DNA of 64,000 nt, taken from assembly GCF_000633255.1 (NCBI RefSeq), contig NZ_AYMJ01000031.1:248001-312000 (forward strand). Reading direction: 5' to 3'. A program made the translations under genes and the position numbers. Below are positions 25,965 through 35,804 of this stretch, piece by piece (the stretch's first letter is position 1; each line of letters begins with the position of its first letter). Under the pieces are notes generated by a model. It searched no databases, was not told the origin of the DNA, and saw nothing but the letters and a program-made list of their open reading frames with translations. Source of the DNA: Pseudomonas sp. H1h. Lineage in GTDB: Bacteria > Pseudomonadota > Gammaproteobacteria > Pseudomonadales > Pseudomonadaceae.

Positions 25965-26963
25965 TCACTGCTCCTGCGCCCGATAAGCCCCCGGTGTCAG
26001 CCCCGTCCACTTCTTGAACGCCCGATGAAACGCCGACGGCTCGGAAAAGCCCAGTTGCTCGGCAATCTGTTGCAACGACAGATCCGCCCGGCCCAAATGA
26101 TAAATGGCGATATCTCGCCGCAACTGATCCTTCAACTCCTGAAAACTGGTGCCTTCCTCGCGCAAATGCCGGCGCAGGGTCTGCGGGCTGATGTGCAGGT
26201 GTGCGGCCACCGCTTCCAGGTCCGGCCAGTGCGCGCTGTCGCGGCTGAGCAAGCGGCGCAGGCGGCTGCTCAGGCTGTCGCCGTCATCCGGTCGCGACAA
26301 CAGGTCGGCGGGTGAGCGTTCGAGAAAGTGTTTGAGGGTGCGTTCGTCCTGCAACAGTGGCATGTGCAGATAGCGGCTGTGGAACAGCAGACTGCTTTGC
26401 TCGGCAGAAAACACCAGCGGGCAGGGGAACAGCAGGTCGTATTCGGCTCCGTGCGCCGGTTTCGGATAGCTGAACGTGGCCTGCTCCAGACGAATCCGCT
26501 GGCCGATCAGCCAACTGCCGAGGCGATGCCAGATCACCAGCAGGCTCTCGCTGAGAAAGTGATCCGGGTCCCATAACTGCGAATCATCGAGGCTCAGCCG
26601 CACCCATTCGTCTTCGCGCTGCAGGCTCAGGCGCGGGGCCTCGGGGAATAGGCTATAAAACAATAAACCGCGTTGCAGCGCCTTCTCCAGATTGCGGCAG
26701 TGGATCAGGGCGTGGCACATCATCGCGAAGCTGCCGGGTTTGCTCGGTGCGTTGCCAAAGCCCAGGTATTCGTCATCCAGGGCCAGCCACAGGTTCTGCA
26801 ACAGTTCGGTGAATTGCTCGGGGGCGATGCGTGCTCGCGGCTCATCCAGCAACTGCGGGCTGATGCCCAGCTGTTGCAGCAGCGGCAAATAATCGAACCC
26901 CGAACGGCGTGCGCCACCGAGGGCGGCACGGGCGAAATGACTGGCGATGGTACGTTCGCGCAT
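25965..26963 (-). CDS. AraC-family transcriptional regulator
   Basis: A 332-residue regulator. Residues ~15-200 form the helical ligand-sensing domain typical of ArgR/OruR-like AraC proteins (LQQLGISPQLLDEPRARIAPEQF). The last ~90 residues are the double helix-turn-helix: LEAVAAHLHISPQTLRRHLREEGTSF and SLQQIAEQLGFSEPSAFHRAFKKWTGLTPGAYR. The ATG at 26963 was chosen because GAGGAAGGA lies ~10 bases upstream, and the reading frame beyond it has no family similarity. It is divergent from dctA, but the upstream palindromes fit a sigma-54 activator better than this protein. Its inducer and targets are unknown. Confidence 0.88.
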   Translation of the reverse strand: MRERTIASHFARAALGGARRSGFDYLPLLQQLGISPQLLDEPRARIAPEQFTELLQNLWLALDDEYLGFGNAPSKPGSFAMMCHALIHCRNLEKALQRGLLFYSLFPEAPRLSLQREDEWVRLSLDDSQLWDPDHFLSESLLVIWHRLGSWLIGQRIRLEQATFSYPKPAHGAEYDLLFPCPLVFSAEQSSLLFHSRYLHMPLLQDERTLKHFLERSPADLLSRPDDGDSLSSRLRRLLSRDSAHWPDLEAVAAHLHISPQTLRRHLREEGTSFQELKDQLRRDIAIYHLGRADLSLQQIAEQLGFSEPSAFHRAFKKWTGLTPGAYRAQEQ

Positions 26964-27020
26964 AAGCGGCAGATCCTTCCTCAGGCGCCGGATGGTAGCC
27001 GGGGGCAGCATCGTCAACAA

Positions 27021-27075
27021 GGCGGATTTCCGCCAAATTGTAGGACGAGATCCGGCGAGTTGGCGGAAATCCGCC
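27021..27075. promoter_or_regulatory. Paired palindromic upstream activator sites of dctA (probable DctD sites)
   Basis: GGCGGATTTCCGCC (27021-27034) and GGCGGAAATCCGCC (27062-27075) are palindromes with centres 41 bases apart, about four helical turns. Their flanks also form a 16-bp inverted repeat (27021-27036 with 27060-27075). They lie ~110 and ~155 bases before the predicted sigma-54 start of dctA, the usual distance for an enhancer-binding protein. DctB/DctD control of dctA is known in Pseudomonas and Rhizobium. Confidence 0.68.
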
Positions 27076-27154
27076 ACACTGACGTCACCAGCCAGTGACA
27101 AAAAACCGCCTGCATGCCCTGATATCAAAAGGCTTGCAGGTAATTGCACCAAAG

Positions 27155-27170
27155 TGGCACGAGGTTTGCG
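27155..27170 (+). promoter_or_regulatory. Sigma-54 promoter of dctA
   Basis: TGGCACGAGGTTTGCG has perfect TGGCACG and TTGC elements with N4 spacing. Predicted start near 27181, leaving a ~130-base leader. Confidence 0.88.
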
Positions 27171-27313
27171 ATAAGAGCGACAGAAGTGTGCGTTTATCCC
27201 GTGGGTAAAGCGCCGCTCGACACAACAAATCCCTCCAGTGCAGGAGGGTTCGCAATTCAGGTTTTGCGGTCAACAGACGGATGTTGGTCGCGGGACGCTT
27301 GAGGAAGCTTGCA

Positions 27314-28648
27314 ATGACGACTCGTCAGCCACTGTACAAATCCCTGTATTTCCAGGTGATCGTCGCGATCATCATCGGTATTGCCCTTGGTCACTACTAC
27401 CCGCAGTTCGGTGTCGCGGTAAAGCCGCTGGGTGACGGGTTCATCAAACTGATCAAAATGATCATCGCCCCGATCATCTTCTGCACCGTGGTCAGCGGTA
27501 TCGCTGGCATGCAAAGCATGAAGTCGGTCGGCAAGACCGGTGGTTACGCACTGCTGTACTTCGAAATCGTTTCGACCATCGCTTTGCTGGTCGGTCTGAT
27601 CGTGGTCAACATCGTGCAGCCGGGCAACGGCATGCACATCGATGTCAGCACACTCGACGCTTCGAAAGTCGCCACCTATGTGGCCCAGGGTGCTGATCAG
27701 AGCGTTGTCGGCTTCCTGCTCAACGTAATCCCGACCACCATCGTCGGCGCGTTCGCCACAGGCGACATCCTGCAAGTGCTGATGTTCTCGGTGATCTTCG
27801 GTTTCGCCCTGCATCGCCTGGGTGACTATGGCCGTCCGATCCTCGACTTCATCGATCGCTTCGCCCACGTGATGTTCAACATCATCAACATGATCATGAA
27901 GCTCGCGCCAATCGGTGCCTTCGGTGCCATGGCGTTCACCATCGGTGCCTACGGTGTCGGCTCGCTGGTGCAGCTGGGTCAACTGATGGCCTGCTTCTAC
28001 ATCACTTGCGTGCTGTTCATCCTGATCGTGCTCGGCGCTATCGCCCGCATGCACGGCTTCAGCGTGCTGAAGATGATCCGCTACATCCGTGAAGAGCTGC
28101 TGATCGTCCTGGGTACTTCCTCGTCGGAATCGGTACTGCCACGCATGCTGATCAAGATGGAGCGTCTGGGCGCGAAGAAATCGGTAGTGGGTCTGGTGAT
28201 CCCGACCGGTTACTCGTTCAACCTCGACGGCACCGCGATCTACCTGACCATGGCCGCTGTGTTCATCGCTCAGGCCACCGACACGCACATGGACATCACG
28301 CACCAGATCACGCTGCTGGTGGTGTTGCTGCTGTCCTCCAAAGGCGCCGCCGGTGTGACCGGTTCGGGCTTCATCGTGCTGGCAGCCACTCTGTCGGCGG
28401 TCGGTCACCTGCCGGTGGCGGGTCTGGCGCTGATCCTCGGTATCGACCGCTTCATGTCCGAAGCCCGTGCCCTGACCAACCTGGTCGGTAACGCCGTGGC
28501 GACCATCGTTGTCGCCAAGTGGGTCAAGGAGCTGGACACCGATGTGCTGCAATCCGAGCTGGCCTCGGGCGGTCGCGGTATCGCCGATACCCGTCCTGAA
28601 GATGATCTGGGTGTGGCTGAAGGCCCAACCCCGAGCAATGTGAAGTAA
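27314..28648 (+). CDS. dctA: C4-dicarboxylate transporter DctA
   Basis: A 444-residue inner-membrane symporter of the dicarboxylate/amino acid:cation family, importing succinate, fumarate and malate with protons or sodium. It has eight hydrophobic spans and the family motifs: the Ser-rich hairpin [13 protein letters not shown], the substrate site [16 protein letters not shown], and [16 protein letters not shown]. The C-terminal tail is hydrophilic. GAGGAAGC precedes the ATG at 27314. The sigma-54 promoter and paired upstream sites point to DctB/DctD regulation, although dctBD are not in the window. Confidence 0.95.
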   Translation: MTTRQPLYKSLYFQVIVAIIIGIALGHYYPQFGVAVKPLGDGFIKLIKMIIAPIIFCTVVSGIAGMQSMKSVGKTGGYALLYFEIVSTIALLVGLIVVNIVQPGNGMHIDVSTLDASKVATYVAQGADQSVVGFLLNVIPTTIVGAFATGDILQVLMFSVIFGFALHRLGDYGRPILDFIDRFAHVMFNIINMIMKLAPIGAFGAMAFTIGAYGVGSLVQLGQLMACFYITCVLFILIVLGAIARMHGFSVLKMIRYIREELLIVLGTSSSESVLPRMLIKMERLGAKKSVVGLVIPTGYSFNLDGTAIYLTMAAVFIAQATDTHMDITHQITLLVVLLLSSKGAAGVTGSGFIVLAATLSAVGHLPVAGLALILGIDRFMSEARALTNLVGNAVATIVVAKWVKELDTDVLQSELASGGRGIADTRPEDDLGVAEGPTPSNVK

Positions 28649-28661
28649 GCATCGCTTGAAT

Positions 28662-28687
28662 AAAAAACCTGCTTCGGCAGGTTTTTT
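28662..28687 (+). terminator. Terminator of dctA
   Basis: AAAAAACCTGC (28662-28672), loop TTCG, GCAGGTTTTTT (28677-28687): a compact tetraloop hairpin with a T run. Confidence 0.93.
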
Positions 28688-28792
28688 ATGGCCTGCGATT
28701 TGAGCATTACGGTCACTGCCGCTGACGTATCCGGTGATTGCTGTACGTGGCTTCGCTGCCTAGGCTGGAAGCATCGCTCAAGGAGATCGCCC

Positions 28793-29974
28793 ATGTCCGC
28801 GCCGTTGGCTTCGCTGAAGATTCTGGATTTCTCGACCCTGCTGCCAGGGCCGTTCGCCTCGCTGTTGCTTGCCGACATGGGCGCCGAGGTGCTGCGCATT
28901 GAATCGCCGACTCGCCTGGACCTGTTGCGGGTGTTGCCGCCGCACGATCGGGGGATGTCGGCCAGCCATGCTTACCTGAACCGCAACAAGCGCAGCCTGG
29001 CGCTGGATCTCAAGCAGCCTGAGGCGCTGGAGGTGGTCAGGCAGTTGCTGACCGAATACGACATCGTGCTCGAACAGTTCCGTCCCGGTGTGATGGAGCG
29101 GCTGGGCCTGGGCTATGAGGCGCTGAAGGCGATCAACCCGAAGCTGATTTACGTGTCGATCACCGGTTACGGCCAGACCGGGCCGTACAAGGATCGCGCC
29201 GGGCACGATATCAACTACCTCGCCCTGGCCGGGCTTGCCAGTTACACCGGGCGTGCCGACAGCGGCCCGCTGCCGCTGGGCATGCAGGTGGCGGATGTGG
29301 CGGGCGGTTCGCTGCACGGGGTCATCGGTCTGCTGGCAGCGGTGATCGCCCGGCAGCAAACCGGGCAGGGCACTCACCTGGACGTGAGCATGACCGATTG
29401 CGCTTTCAGCCTGCATGCCATGGCCGGGGCCGCTTACCTCGCTTGTGGCGAAGAACCGCATTGGGAGGATCAGATGCTCAATGGTGGCAGCTTCTATGAC
29501 TACTACCGCACTCGCGATGGCCGCTGGCTGTCGGTGGGCAGCCTGGAACCGGGGTTCATGCAGCAACTGTGCACGGCGTTGGGCCGGCCGGAGTTGGCGG
29601 CGCAGGGCTTGTCACCGAAACCCGAGCAGCAAACGTTATTGAAGGACGCGCTGAAAGTCGAATTCGAAAAACATGACTTTGCCCAACTGTGTGAATTGTT
29701 CGCCGGGGTCGATGCCTGTGTCGAACCGGTTTTGAACCTGAGCGAGGCGGTGCAGCATCCGCAGTTACAGGCGCGCGAGCTGGTGACACAGGTGCCGCGT
29801 GGCGATGGTTCCAGCCAGGCGCAGATCGCCTGTCCGTTGAAGTTTGCCGAGGCGCTGCCGGCGCCGCGACATGTTGGCGCGGTGCTGGGGCAGCATACGG
29901 AGCAGGTGTTGGGGGAGTTGGGCTTTGGATCTGAGCGGATTGCCGAGTTACGGCGTGCCAAGGTCATTCTTTAG
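28793..29974 (+). CDS. CaiB/BaiF (class III) CoA-transferase family protein, AMACR-like
   Basis: 393 residues. The N-terminus (ILDFSTLLPGPFASLLLADMGAEVLRIE) is the family hallmark. GYGQTGPYKDRAGHDINYLALAG, with a His-Asp pair, and GMQVADVAGGSLHGV resemble alpha-methylacyl-CoA racemases, while HLDVSMTDCAFSL is shared with CoA transferases. It probably acts on a branched or aromatic acyl-CoA, either as racemase or as CoA transferase; the sequence does not settle which. AGGAGAT precedes the ATG at 28793 by 7 bases. It stands alone between dctA and a REPIN. Confidence 0.88.
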   Translation: MSAPLASLKILDFSTLLPGPFASLLLADMGAEVLRIESPTRLDLLRVLPPHDRGMSASHAYLNRNKRSLALDLKQPEALEVVRQLLTEYDIVLEQFRPGVMERLGLGYEALKAINPKLIYVSITGYGQTGPYKDRAGHDINYLALAGLASYTGRADSGPLPLGMQVADVAGGSLHGVIGLLAAVIARQQTGQGTHLDVSMTDCAFSLHAMAGAAYLACGEEPHWEDQMLNGGSFYDYYRTRDGRWLSVGSLEPGFMQQLCTALGRPELAAQGLSPKPEQQTLLKDALKVEFEKHDFAQLCELFAGVDACVEPVLNLSEAVQHPQLQARELVTQVPRGDGSSQAQIACPLKFAEALPAPRHVGAVLGQHTEQVLGELGFGSERIAELRRAKVIL

Positions 29975-29989
29975 CGTCTGTGCCGGCCC

Positions 29990-30055
29990 TTTCGCGAGCA
30001 AGCCCGCTCCCACAGGGGAACGTTCCAAATGTGGGAGCGGGCTTGCTCGCGAAGG
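29990..30055. repeat. REPIN between the CoA-transferase gene and sprT
   Basis: An inverted arm at 29991-30014 and a forward arm at ~30030-30054, between two convergent genes. Confidence 0.87.
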
Positions 30056-30081
30056 CGTCGGCAGCGACAACACAAAACTGT

Positions 30082-30576
30082 CTATTCGACGCGCATCTCA
30101 CCACTGAACACCAAGGTGTTGCGGCAGCGCCGGCACAAATACCGTCGCCCCTGCCTGACCAGGCTATGACGCTGCGCCGAAAACGGAAAATCACTGTCGG
30201 CGCACGGGCATTTATAGATGTAGCGCGTCACGCTGCGGCGCTTGATTGCATAGGTGTGGCAGCGGTCCGGCGGCAGCTCGTAGACTCCGCGCATGATCAG
30301 TTGCCACTCCTCGCCGTGGGGCTGGATGCGGTCGCCGAACAGTTGATGGGCGATCAAGTGCGCGACTTCATGGGCCACGGTCTGTTTGAGGAAATGTTCG
30401 GTGTTTTCCCGGTACAGCTGCGGGTTGAAGCGCAGCAGGTTCTCGTGCAGATGCGCGACACCGGCTTTTTGCCCGCGCAGCTTGAGGCTGACGACGGGGC
30501 GTTGGAAATGGCGTTTGAAAAAGGATTCAGCGAGTTGGTAACAGTCTTCGACGCGGGTATTGAGTTGCTCGGGCAT
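30082..30576 (-). CDS. sprT: SprT family zinc metalloprotease-like protein
   Basis: 164 residues. The active-site helix TVAHEVAHLIAHQLFG carries HExxH, and the C-terminal zinc ribbon has cysteine pairs (YKCPC and CRRCRN). SprT-like domains are found in DNA-protein crosslink proteases of the SPRTN type; the bacterial role is unclear. The ATG at 30576 has GGAG ~11 bases upstream and gives family length. It lies 148 bases downstream of the Yip1 gene on the same strand, with a hairpin between. Confidence 0.9.
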   Translation of the reverse strand: MPEQLNTRVEDCYQLAESFFKRHFQRPVVSLKLRGQKAGVAHLHENLLRFNPQLYRENTEHFLKQTVAHEVAHLIAHQLFGDRIQPHGEEWQLIMRGVYELPPDRCHTYAIKRRSVTRYIYKCPCADSDFPFSAQRHSLVRQGRRYLCRRCRNTLVFSGEMRVE

Positions 30577-30659
30577 GCTTGATGGATCTCCAGAGGCGTC
30601 GAGTATGCCGCAACCTCCAGGACTTGCGAATCGCTGACCTGCCGAATGGTCATCCGCCA

Positions 30660-30690
30660 AACGAGAAGGCCGCCTTGCGGCGGCCTGTAT
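30660..30690 (-). terminator. Possible terminator after the Yip1-family gene
   Basis: A hairpin AGGCCGCC-TTGC-GGCGGCCT (30667-30686), with only a weak T run (TTCTCGTTT) on the minus strand. Confidence 0.5.
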
Positions 30691-30724
30691 TGGCAGATCT
30701 TGTTTTTCTCGGGGGTGAATCATG

Positions 30725-31327
30725 TCAGTTGGTATACACCGGCCCCACGCCGAGGCCCCAGACAATCACGGTGAACGCCATGATGGCCACCAGCACCACC
30801 AGACCCACCGCCAGCACTGAGCTGGAGAACAGAAAACCTTCGTCCGACGGAATGTTCATGAACGTCGGCAGCCCGACGTACAACAGATACACCGTGTAGC
30901 AGATGGCCGCCGTGCCGACGATCATCCCCAGCCACATGTGCGGATACAACGCCGCCAGCCCGCCGACGAACAGCGGCGTCGCGGTGTAAGTGGCGAACGC
31001 CACGCAACGCGCCAGGCTCGGGTTGGCGTCATAGGTGCGGGCCATCCAGTGTACGAAAGCGCCCATGACCGCGACCCCGCCGAGCATCGCCAGGTACGAC
31101 ATCACTGTCATCCAGATGGCGCTCTCCACGGTGAGCATCACCGGGGCGCGGTTGCCGATCACCCAGCCGACCTGAGTGGTGCCGATAAACGCCGAAACGG
31201 CGGGGATCGCCGCCAGGATCAGCGTGTGCGTCAGGTACATGTGGCTGATGCTTTCCTCTTGGTCGCCACGGATTTCCTTCCATTCCTGATCGGGGTGGGT
31301 AAAAAGTCCCACTACGTGATGGATCAT
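30725..31327 (-). CDS. Yip1-family inner membrane protein
   Basis: A 200-residue membrane protein with about five hydrophobic segments (for example LILAAIPAVSAFIG, VMSYLAMLGGVAVMGAFVHWM, VVLVAIMAFTVIVWGLG). The N-terminal motif HHVVGLFTHPDQEWKEIR matches bacterial Yip1-domain proteins. The function is unknown. The ATG at 31327 is preferred over one 27 bases upstream because GAGGAG lies 8-9 bases before it. Confidence 0.84.
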   Translation of the reverse strand: MIHHVVGLFTHPDQEWKEIRGDQEESISHMYLTHTLILAAIPAVSAFIGTTQVGWVIGNRAPVMLTVESAIWMTVMSYLAMLGGVAVMGAFVHWMARTYDANPSLARCVAFATYTATPLFVGGLAALYPHMWLGMIVGTAAICYTVYLLYVGLPTFMNIPSDEGFLFSSSVLAVGLVVLVAIMAFTVIVWGLGVGPVYTN

Positions 31328-31651
31328 GCCAGTCACTCCTCTTGTTATTGCCATCGCCCCCCAGCGGAGCGCCTACGGGCCAAGGTGGCCGAGCAAATAC
31401 AGGTCTTCAGATGTGTGCGACCTTATGTCGCAGTATAGAAAGGACTTAACCGCACAGGGACTAGGGGCTTAGAGCAAATCGCGCTGTAAACACAGGGCTT
31501 AATCGCCGCAGGCTCTTGCGATCATGTGGTGCAGGATTACTAGGGCTCCCTCGCAACAGCGGCAGACAGCCAATGCGACCGCGGCCCTTCGCCCCCACGG
31601 CGTTTTTGCGTAAAATGCCGGCCTTTCGTCACACCTCACGGATTTCGCGTC
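31328..31651. other. Divergent intergenic region, Yip1 gene and ttcA
   Basis: 324 bases without a gene. Near its right end GCGTAAAAT (31609-31617) could be an extended -10 for ttcA. A small hairpin TGCGACC..GTCGCA lies near 31417-31433. I see nothing else in it. Confidence 0.4.
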
Positions 31652-32476
31652 ATGGGCACTCTTACGGTCAACCAGAACAAACTGCAAAAGCGCCTGCGCC
31701 GCCTGGCCGGCGAAGCGGTCGCCGATTTCAACATGATTGAAGACGGCGACAAGGTCATGGTCTGCCTGTCCGGGGGCAAGGACAGCTACACCATGCTCGA
31801 CGTGCTGCTGCACCTGCAGAAGGTTGCGCCGATCAAATTCGAGATCGTCGCCGTGAACATGGACCAGAAGCAGCCGGGCTTCCCCGAGCACGTGCTGCCG
31901 GCCTACCTGAAAGAGCTGGGCGTCGAGTACCACATCGTCGAGAAGGACACCTATTCGGTGGTCAAGGAACTGATCCCGGAAGGCAAGACCACCTGCTCGC
32001 TGTGCTCGCGCCTGCGTCGCGGCACGCTGTACACCTTCGCCGACGAAATCGGCGCGACCAAAATGGCCCTGGGTCACCATCGCGATGACATCGTCGAGAC
32101 GTTCTTCCTCAACATGTTCTTCAACGGCACCCTCAAGGCGATGCCGCCGAAACTGCGCGCCGATGACGGGCGCAACGTGGTGATCCGTCCGCTGGCCTAC
32201 TGCAACGAGAAAGACATCCAGGCCTACTCGGACCTCAAGGAATTCCCGATCATCCCGTGCAACCTCTGCGGTTCGCAGGAAAACCTGCAGCGTCAGGTGG
32301 TCAAGGAAATGCTCCAGGACTGGGATCGCAAGACCCCGGGTCGCACCGAAAGCATCTTCCGCAGCCTGCAGAACGTGGTGCCGTCGCAACTGGCCGACCG
32401 CAATCTGTTCGACTTCACCAGCCTGAAGATTGACGAGACGGCGGCTTCGCGCTTCGTTAACGTCGTTAACTTGTAA
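31652..32476 (+). CDS. ttcA: tRNA 2-thiocytidine(32) synthetase TtcA
   Basis: A 274-residue ATP-pyrophosphatase-type enzyme that thiolates cytidine 32 of certain tRNAs. The PP-loop is [10 protein letters not shown] (about residues 40-49). Two conserved cysteine pairs, [10 protein letters not shown] and CNLCGSQ, are the iron-sulfur/catalytic positions of the TtcA group, and [10 protein letters not shown] is a further family motif. It is monocistronic; a REPIN follows. Confidence 0.95.
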   Translation: MGTLTVNQNKLQKRLRRLAGEAVADFNMIEDGDKVMVCLSGGKDSYTMLDVLLHLQKVAPIKFEIVAVNMDQKQPGFPEHVLPAYLKELGVEYHIVEKDTYSVVKELIPEGKTTCSLCSRLRRGTLYTFADEIGATKMALGHHRDDIVETFFLNMFFNGTLKAMPPKLRADDGRNVVIRPLAYCNEKDIQAYSDLKEFPIIPCNLCGSQENLQRQVVKEMLQDWDRKTPGRTESIFRSLQNVVPSQLADRNLFDFTSLKIDETAASRFVNVVNL

Positions 32477-32488
32477 ACACCTTCAAAT

Positions 32489-32578
32489 GTGGGAGCGAGC
32501 CTGCTCGCGAAAGCGGTGCGTCATTCAACTGATGTGTTGACTGATACTCCCACTTCGCGAGCAGGCTCGCTCCCACAT
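32489..32578. repeat. REPIN between ttcA and the Tag-like gene
   Basis: A forward arm at 32489-32512 and an inverted arm at 32554-32578, ending 33 bases before the next start codon. Confidence 0.87.
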
Positions 32579-32610
32579 AGGGTTCTTTGTTTCATTCAAC
32601 AGGAGAGGGC

Positions 32611-33285
32611 ATGCGCGATTACAAGTGGCTGCACGAATACTGTCTGAACCGCTTCGGTTCGGCGGCTGAACTGGAAGCCCATCTGCCCGTTCCCAAGACC
32701 CCGGCGCAATTGCGCAAGATCAGCGACGACCGCTACCTCTCGACCATGGCCCTGCGCGTATTCCGCGCCGGGCTCAAGCACAGTCTGGTGGACGCCAAGT
32801 GGCCGGCCTTCGAAGAAGTGTTCTTCAGGTTCGACCCGGAAAAAGTCGTGCTGATGAGCGCCGAGCATCTCGAGCGCCTGATGCAGGACGCGCGGATCAT
32901 CCGTCACCTGGGCAAGCTCAAGAGCGTGCCACGCAATGCGCAGTTCATCCTCGATGTCGAGAAAGAGAAGGGTAGTTTTGGTGCGTTGATCGCCGACTGG
33001 TCGGTGACCGATATCGTCGGTCTGTGGACTTACCTGAAAAAGCACGGTCATCAACTGGGTGGCTTGTCCGCGCCGCGCTTCCTGCGCATGGTGGGCAAGG
33101 ACACGTTCGTGCCGAGTTATGACGTGGTCGCGGCGCTGAATGCGCAGAAGATCGTCGACAAGGTGCCGACCAGTTTGCGTGATCTGGCGATTGTGCAGAA
33201 TGCGTTCAACCAGTGGCATGAAGAGAGTGGCGGACGGCCGATGAGCCAGATTTCGATGATGCTGGCCTACACCGTCAACCATTGA
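32611..33285 (+). CDS. DNA-3-methyladenine glycosylase I family protein (divergent)
   Basis: A 224-residue protein of the HhH-GPD superfamily, related to Tag, which removes 3-methyladenine from DNA. Visible features are DAKWPAFEEVFFRFDPEKV, RIIRHLGKLKSVPRNAQF and the helix-hairpin-helix region LWTYLKKHGHQLGGLSAPRFLRMVGKDTFVPSYDVV with a catalytic-type Asp. The Cys/His zinc ligands of E. coli Tag near the N-terminus are not evident, so the substrate may differ. AGGAGAG precedes the ATG at 32611. Confidence 0.82.
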   Translation: MRDYKWLHEYCLNRFGSAAELEAHLPVPKTPAQLRKISDDRYLSTMALRVFRAGLKHSLVDAKWPAFEEVFFRFDPEKVVLMSAEHLERLMQDARIIRHLGKLKSVPRNAQFILDVEKEKGSFGALIADWSVTDIVGLWTYLKKHGHQLGGLSAPRFLRMVGKDTFVPSYDVVAALNAQKIVDKVPTSLRDLAIVQNAFNQWHEESGGRPMSQISMMLAYTVNH

Positions 33286-33300
33286 TACCGCATTGTCCCA

Positions 33301-33367
33301 TTCGCGAGCAGGCTCGCTCCCACATTTTGGAGTGCATTCCCCTGTGGGAGCGAGCTTGCTCGCGAAG
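33301..33367. repeat. REPIN between the Tag-like and DUF2069 genes
   Basis: An inverted arm at 33301-33324 and a forward arm at 33343-33366, in the gap between two convergent genes. Confidence 0.87.
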
Positions 33368-33375
33368 GCGTCCGC

Positions 33376-33801
33376 TCAGGCGACGCTGATTTCGCCTTCG
33401 CCAGCCAACTTGCGATTCAACTGATACCGCCACCGCACATACAGCAGCGCCGAGCAGAACAGCGCCAGGCTCGCGACCATCTCCAGCACCCCGAACAGCT
33501 GTCGGCTCGGGTCATAGGCCGCCAACGCGCCCTTGATGAAATACAGATTCACCACAAAGCACATCCACGAATGCCCACGTGCGCTGCCCATGATCATCGC
33601 GGGCGCAAGGACGATCCACGGGATCAGTTCGACCAGCAATATCACCCACGGCCGCGCGCCGTGCAGGTCGGCGAACACCAGATAGTAAGCGGCAAGCAGC
33701 CCGGCGAGGCCGAAGAAGCACAGCAGGCTGATGAGCCGCATCGCCTTGACGCGGGGTTCGAGCCACTCGATGGAGGGCAGGATTTTCGGCTTCTTCGCCA
33801 C
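33376..33801 (-). CDS. DUF2069 inner membrane protein
   Basis: A 141-residue membrane protein with four hydrophobic spans (LISLLCFFGLAGLLAAYYLVF, WVILLVELIPWIVLAPAMIM, WMCFVVNLYFIKGALAAY, VLEMVASLALFCSALLYV). This matches the DUF2069 family, which has no assigned function. It is the last of a three-gene minus-strand unit (arsC-like, wrbA, this gene) and starts 3 bases after the wrbA stop codon. Confidence 0.85.
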   Translation of the reverse strand: MAKKPKILPSIEWLEPRVKAMRLISLLCFFGLAGLLAAYYLVFADLHGARPWVILLVELIPWIVLAPAMIMGSARGHSWMCFVVNLYFIKGALAAYDPSRQLFGVLEMVASLALFCSALLYVRWRYQLNRKLAGEGEISVA

Positions 33802-33804
33802 CCC

Positions 33805-34751
<947 letters not shown>

Positions 34752-34865
34752 GGCGGGTCGCTTCTGGCGTAAAGTGGCGGCTATTCTAACTGTGCAGCGC
34801 GCAATCCAGAACCTTCAGAGGCGATGGGTCGCAGGCGCATTCAATTTTTGACCAGGGAACACGAC

Positions 34866-35333
34866 ATGACACGGCGATTGGCAGCGGCATTGACGATGAT
34901 CGGGGCGTTGATGCTGGGGGGCTGCGGGAACGACTACGGCACAGACCAGAATGGACAGAAGGTGGCGTCAGAACGTCTGGACAAGCAATGGGTCGTGCTC
35001 AATTACTGGGCCGAATGGTGCGGCCCGTGCCGCACGGAAATTCCCGAACTCAATCATTTGGCAGACGAGTTGAAGGGCAAGAACATCGGCGTGTTCGGGG
35101 TCAACTTCGACAACGTGCAAGGCGAGGATCTGAAGTCTGCCAGCGAGAAGCTGGGCATCAAGTTCACCGTGCTGGCGCAGGATCCGGCGGACCTGTTCGA
35201 CCTGCCGCGCAGCGAGGCCTTGCCGGTGACTTACATCATCGACAACAAGGGCAAGGTGCGTGAGCAGTTGATGGGGGAACAGACGGCGGCGGGAGTTTTG
35301 GCCAAGCTGGAGGCGTTGCAGGCTGCCAAGTAG
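34866..35333 (+). CDS. TlpA-family thioredoxin-like lipoprotein
   Basis: A 155-residue membrane-anchored periplasmic redox protein. The lipobox is LMLGGC, followed by Gly-Asn. The thioredoxin fold carries the active site YWAEWCGPCRTEIPELN and the cis-Pro loop ALPVTYIID. Such proteins reduce or oxidise disulfides in specific periplasmic partners. The ATG at 34866 was chosen for the signal peptide (AAALTMIGALMLGG); AGGGAA lies ~9 bases upstream. It converges with the META-domain gene across a small inverted repeat. Confidence 0.9.
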   Translation: MTRRLAAALTMIGALMLGGCGNDYGTDQNGQKVASERLDKQWVVLNYWAEWCGPCRTEIPELNHLADELKGKNIGVFGVNFDNVQGEDLKSASEKLGIKFTVLAQDPADLFDLPRSEALPVTYIIDNKGKVREQLMGEQTAAGVLAKLEALQAAK

Positions 35334-35347
35334 AACACGTGAGGTTT

Positions 35348-35377
35348 TGTGGTGAGGGGATAAATCCCCTCGCCACA
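35348..35377. repeat. Short inverted repeat between convergent genes
   Basis: TGTGGTGAGGGGAT (35348-35361) and ATCCCCTCGCCACA (35364-35377) form a stem of 14 pairs, one of them G-T, around AA. It lacks a T run, so it is more likely a second dispersed repeat family of fluorescent pseudomonads than a terminator. Confidence 0.65.
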
Positions 35378-35399
35378 GGGTAGTCTCGGCAGCTGAGGA

Positions 35400-35804
35400 T
35401 TAACCCTCTTCCAGCCACCAGCGCAACGGCTTGCCTTCAGCCGGCCAGAAGCGCATCTGTTCGATCGGCGAGATGTCCCAGCGCTCGACACCTTGCAGGG
35501 CCTGCAGGAAGCGTTGTTCCTGCTCCATCAGCGCTGGCGCGCAGAGTTTGCGGGTCTTGCCGATCGGGCCGAAGCTCAGCTTGTCGCCATCGAGGGTGTA
35601 CGGCGCGAACCAGTGGTTGCAGCCGCCGTTGCCATACGCGCGGCCATCGTCGCCGAGGGTCACGGTCAGATGGCTGTAATCCATCAATGGCCGCTCGCCA
35701 ATCCATTCCAGAATGTAGCTGCGGTTCTGCTGCAATTGCACAGGCTCTGCGGCACAGCCCACCAGAGCGGCACCGACCAGCAAGGGCAGGGCAAGGCGTT
35801 TCAT
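35400..35804 (-). CDS. META-domain lipoprotein
   Basis: 134 residues. The signal peptide with lipobox VGC (PLLVGAALVGCAA) predicts a lipid-anchored envelope protein. The rest is a META/HslJ-like domain: LTVTLGDDGRAYGNGGCNHWFAPYTLDGDKLSFGPIGKTRKLC. The HslJ relative in E. coli is heat-induced and linked to novobiocin resistance. AGGAG lies ~9 bases before the ATG. The ATG overlaps the upstream gene's stop codon (TGATG), showing an operon. Confidence 0.86.
   Translation of the reverse strand: MKRLALPLLVGAALVGCAAEPVQLQQNRSYILEWIGERPLMDYSHLTVTLGDDGRAYGNGGCNHWFAPYTLDGDKLSFGPIGKTRKLCAPALMEQEQRFLQALQGVERWDISPIEQMRFWPAEGKPLRWWLEEG

Noticed and set aside
27021-27075. The GGCGGA palindromes as operator of the AraC-type regulator
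   Set aside because: Symmetric palindromes in helical phase at enhancer distance from a perfect sigma-54 promoter fit DctD better; AraC proteins usually bind direct repeats. Not formally excluded.
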